A DNA stretch of 64,000 nucleotides from Dehalococcoidia bacterium. GTDB taxonomy: Bacteria; Chloroflexota; Dehalococcoidia; Lucifugimonadales; Lucifugimonadaceae. Where the stretch lies: assembly GCA_028285005.1 (NCBI GenBank), contig JANQQP010000017.1, forward strand, positions 1 through 64,000. Reading direction: 5' to 3'. Positions 61,729-64,000 of the stretch are shown one piece after another. A program made the position numbers and the translations under genes. The notes below the pieces were generated by a model, which was not told the origin of the DNA, ran no database searches, and worked only from the letters and a program-made list of their open reading frames with translations. How positions within the stretch are numbered: the stretch's first letter is position 1; each line of letters starts with the position of its first letter.

Positions 61729-62564
61729 TCGTAGCCGTCGGTCTGCTTCATCTCGAGTTCGGCAAGTGCGTCTGTCGCAACCGCCCGTGAGTCCGGGCCG
61801 AAGTCGGGGTTTGACGCTACCCACGCAACGTAGGCGGTGTCGCTTTCGGCTACCTTCGCCAGCTCCTCGCCGGCGTACTTGCCAAAGTTGAAGGCGATGT
61901 CACCGGAGTCGAGATAGGTGAAGCGGCCCTGTTCGTCGACCGCGTCGTCTGGCACACCACGCGCCCAGCGAGACAGCTTGTGAGGCTCAAGGGGCAACTC
62001 GTCGCTCGAATTCAACTGCCCCAGCAGGATCTCCAACGCCGCCCCACTGCGCTCACCTGAAGCCCTGTCCGGCAGGTCATCCGCGACGAACCGGCGATAG
62101 GCTGCGTCGAAGTCCCGCGGCTCCAGCCGGTGGTAGATCGACATGATGTCGATCACGGCGCGGTTTTCGATGGAGAATTCGACTCCGGCGCGTCGGAACT
62201 CTGCAATCAACAGCGGCAGATGAAAGCGCTCAACAGCGAACCCTGCGATGTCGCACTCGTCCAGCGACTCCGCAAGCGCCCGTGCGTACGCCCTGAACGG
62301 CGGCCGGTCCGCCACATCTTCGTCCGTGATGCCGTGAACGGCGGTCGCGCCTGCAGGAATTGGCACTCCCGGGTCCACTATTTCGGACCGCAGTGAACGC
62401 CTGCCGTCTGGCTCCAATCGCAGCACGCTGATCCGCACGATGCGCGCGGTGTCAGGGTTGAGTCCGGTCGACTCTGTGTCGATCACTGCGAGCGGCCTTG
62501 ACAGTGAGAGCTCTCGCTCGCCTGCGGAGCCTTCGTCGCTAACGTTTCCGCCCTGTTCGCTCAT
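61725..62564 (-). CDS. DEDD exonuclease-like protein, probably catalytically degenerate
   Basis: The product is 279 residues from the ATG at 62564 (GGAAG upstream; a TTG at 62597 would add 11). The fold of a DnaQ-like 3'-5' exonuclease is clear: AVIDTESTGLNPDTARIVRI (first D-x-E) and ATAVHGITDEDVADRP. The next site reads GFAVERFHLPLL where active members have N-x2-FD, so Asp is His. The final H-x4-D block reads ERSGAALEILL and lacks both. The C-terminal part (SGDIAFNFGKYAGEELAKV, YVAWVASNPDF) is the small domain found after exonuclease domains in some DNA polymerase III epsilon-like proteins. It may bind DNA without cutting it. Confidence 0.75.
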   Translation of the reverse strand: MSEQGGNVSDEGSAGERELSLSRPLAVIDTESTGLNPDTARIVRISVLRLEPDGRRSLRSEIVDPGVPIPAGATAVHGITDEDVADRPPFRAYARALAESLDECDIAGFAVERFHLPLLIAEFRRAGVEFSIENRAVIDIMSIYHRLEPRDFDAAYRRFVADDLPDRASGERSGAALEILLGQLNSSDELPLEPHKLSRWARGVPDDAVDEQGRFTYLDSGDIAFNFGKYAGEELAKVAESDTAYVAWVASNPDFGPDSRAVATDALAELEMKQTDGYD

Positions 62565-62638
62565 CGTCACTTCCAGGTTGCTGAACTTGATCGGCAACTG
62601 CCACGATTATCGTTGATGTCGCGCCAAAGCGCGATGAT

Positions 62639-62929
62639 ATGGCACGTCTCAATGACGAACTGGCGAGAAACATGAGCGCTGAAACAGACTGGTCAAAACT
62701 CACCCGCCCGCGCTACGAGATGCCAGACGATGTTGCGCAACGGCTCGGCGAGAGCGGCCTGCGTGATCTGTATGAAGCGCGTCCGGCGTACCAGCAGAAC
62801 GATTACATCGGCTGGATCAACAGAGCGAAGCGGCCCGCTACAAGAGAGAAGCGCATAGCGCAGATGCTCGAAGAGCTGAAGCTCGGCGACGTCTACATGA
62901 ACATGGACTGGAAGCCTAAGTCCGGCTGA
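62639..62929 (+). CDS. YdeI/OmpD-associated-like small protein
   Basis: The 96-residue protein has the C-terminal module of the YdeI/OmdA family: LYEARPAYQQNDYIGWINRA followed by KRPATREKRIAQMLEEL, as in bacteriocin-protection YdeI-like proteins. The role is unknown. It stands alone, just downstream of and divergent from the exonuclease-like gene. The following 110 nt before tRNA-Leu show no gene. Confidence 0.7.
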   Translation: MARLNDELARNMSAETDWSKLTRPRYEMPDDVAQRLGESGLRDLYEARPAYQQNDYIGWINRAKRPATREKRIAQMLEELKLGDVYMNMDWKPKSG

Positions 62930-63039
62930 TAGTAGCTCGCTCTGCGAGGCCGACGAGACCCCATTCTGACCACAGCTCGCCTTCTGCATCGAGGCAGAAT
63001 CGGTCTACCATATAGAGGCGCTCAAACTGGGCGATGCAT

Positions 63040-63125
63040 GCCGGGGTGGCGGAACGGTAGACGCGCCGCACTCAAAATGCGGTGAGGGAAACCTCGTGCG
63101 GGTTCGATTCCCGCCCTCGGCACCA
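63040..63125 (+). tRNA. tRNA-Leu (anticodon CAA)
   Basis: A class II tRNA of 86 nt. The acceptor GCCGGGG pairs with CCTCGGC. The anticodon stem CCGCA/TGCGG holds CTCAAAA with anticodon CAA (reading TTG). A long variable arm (TGAGGGAAACCTCGT) and the T arm GCGGGTTCGATTCCCGC follow. The CCA end is encoded (63123-63125). Confidence 0.94.
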
Positions 63126-63138
63126 ACTCCACGATCGC

Positions 63139-64000
63139 CTACGCGCTGATATCGAAGCCCTCGTCCAGCGGTGACTCTTCCAGCGGCAACTGCGAGTCGA
63201 CTTCATCGTCACTCGCCATCGCACCGGCAGCCACAGCCGCCGCAGCGCCTGCTCCTGTAGCAACTACAGCAGGCTGATATCGACGCACGAACATCAGCGT
63301 CTTGATGCCATTCCCGGCCCAGAACGCAACGAAGAACCCGGCCACGAGCGCCAGCGGTATCAGGCCGAACATCACGCCCCAGGTGCGAGTATCGACCGCC
63401 CACTGCCCCCAGAGCGCAATCGCCGGGCTTGCGGCCAGTGCGTAGATCACCGGCAGGAACATCGCCCACACGAGGCCACCGGTGCCTCGCAGCCAGAACC
63501 TGCGCTCGCTGCGCAGCCCGACGCCCGCTCTGGTCACCGTCCTCAGCACGTTGCTCGCCCGCCACAGGAACAGCACGGCGGCGAGAGTCGTCATAGTCAG
63601 CACGAGCACTAGGAACGCCAGCGCGATGCCCGTGCAGAACAGGATCAGCCCCGGCTGCGCTCCGGCTTCGGTCTGCGCATAGATCATCGCCGCGATGATG
63701 TAGTTCAGGATGATCTCCAGCGCAGGCTCGATCGCGCCTCGGCCAACGCTAGAAATGATCAGCGTCAGCACCAGCAGCACAGCGATCACGCCAAGCGCGT
63801 AGAGCAACTCCTGCTTGATGTTCGTCACGGTTGTGCGAGCCGTCATCCTCGCCACCCGCGGCTGCCCCTGCGCCGCACGTCCGGGCAGCTTGATGATCTC
63901 CTTCAGCGTCGGAATCGAGTTGCGGATGAACAGCACGAACGCAACCACGAGCAACGCCAGAGGCAGGAACGAGAACAGGATGTTGATGCCCTGCGCAAGC
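63139..64000 (-). CDS. Polytopic membrane protein, partial at window edge
   Basis: The frame is open to the window end (64000), so the N-terminus lies outside. The visible 286 residues include a start-side hydrophobic helix (FSFLPLALLVVAFVLFI), further helices (LLYALGVIAVLLVLTLII, LIPLALVAGFFVAFWAG) and a C-terminal Ala-rich then acidic tail (DDEVDSQLPLEESPLDEG). About six helices are seen. No family is recognised. Confidence 0.65.
   Translation of the reverse strand, partial: LAQGINILFSFLPLALLVVAFVLFIRNSIPTLKEIIKLPGRAAQGQPRVARMTARTTVTNIKQELLYALGVIAVLLVLTLIISSVGRGAIEPALEIILNYIIAAMIYAQTEAGAQPGLILFCTGIALAFLVLVLTMTTLAAVLFLWRASNVLRTVTRAGVGLRSERRFWLRGTGGLVWAMFLPVIYALAASPAIALWGQWAVDTRTWGVMFGLIPLALVAGFFVAFWAGNGIKTLMFVRRYQPAVVATGAGAAAAVAAGAMASDDEVDSQLPLEESPLDEGFDISA

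Overview
The window looks like a chromosomal segment of a GC-rich, apparently single-membrane bacterium, most plausibly a member of the Chloroflexota (a SAR202/Dehalococcoidia-like lineage). This is inference. It rests on a DUF1800/DUF1501 pair, enolase-superfamily and short-chain dehydrogenase genes spread through the window, an F420-type (deazaflavin) nitroreductase-family protein, a type IV pilus machine with no secretin gene in view, and families of intergenic palindromic repeats of a kind common in such genomes. TGA serves as an ordinary stop for most genes, so the standard bacterial code applies.

Layout. 1-7052: a repeat block, then DUF1800, DUF1501 and NHL-repeat genes, a minimal nucleotidyltransferase/HEPN pair, an SDR and an NHL-repeat lipoprotein. 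7068-9383 (minus): an acetoacetate-decarboxylase-like protein, and an SDR translationally coupled to a HicB-like protein. 9503-12499: a bicupin, an enolase-superfamily dehydratase and a zinc-type dehydrogenase, probably one sugar-acid operon. 12500-15000: repeats, an HpaI-type aldolase and a secreted protein with an acidic tail. 15297-20543: a GH3-like adenylating enzyme, a large sensor kinase and a DehI-like protein. 20999-30865: an FtsX-type permease and envelope/polysaccharide genes (UDP-glucose dehydrogenase, sugar-phosphate transferase, lipoprotein, a small HExxH membrane protein, PAP2 phosphatase, an internally repeated membrane protein). 31020-38069: a 49-residue membrane protein gene, tRNA-Gly, an RCC1/LamG surface protein, an O-acyltransferase, a second secreted protein with a charged tail and a cysteine-rich membrane protein. 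38260-41344: RraA-like, DUF1537 kinase and PdxA-like genes, a four-carbon acid-sugar operon. 41580-46274: an Lhr helicase. 46382-48379: a two-component pair. 49073-57842: a tightly overlapped type IV pilus operon headed by a response regulator and ending in a PilM-PilN fusion. 57858-64000: an oxidoreductase, a dipeptidase, a DUF393 protein, a deazaflavin nitroreductase, a degenerate exonuclease, a YdeI-like protein, tRNA-Leu and a partial membrane protein.

The most notable find is the DUF393 (DCC family) gene on the minus strand at 60752-61168. Its reading frame looks truncated at a GTG at 61000. Upstream, in the same frame, the expected redox motif YDGGCxxC is present except that both cysteine codons are TGA (61085-61087 and 61076-61078). 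A perfect hairpin with a GGUC loop lies 17 and 26 nt after the two UGAs, which is where a bacterial SECIS element should be. This points to a UxxU selenoprotein that ordinary gene calling would miss. Other points of interest are the PilM-PilN fusion, two secreted proteins with Asp/Lys-rich tails, a MNT/HEPN pair with a decayed nucleotidyltransferase, a compact HExxH membrane protein, a structured-RNA candidate at 20617-20712, and the composite repeat families.
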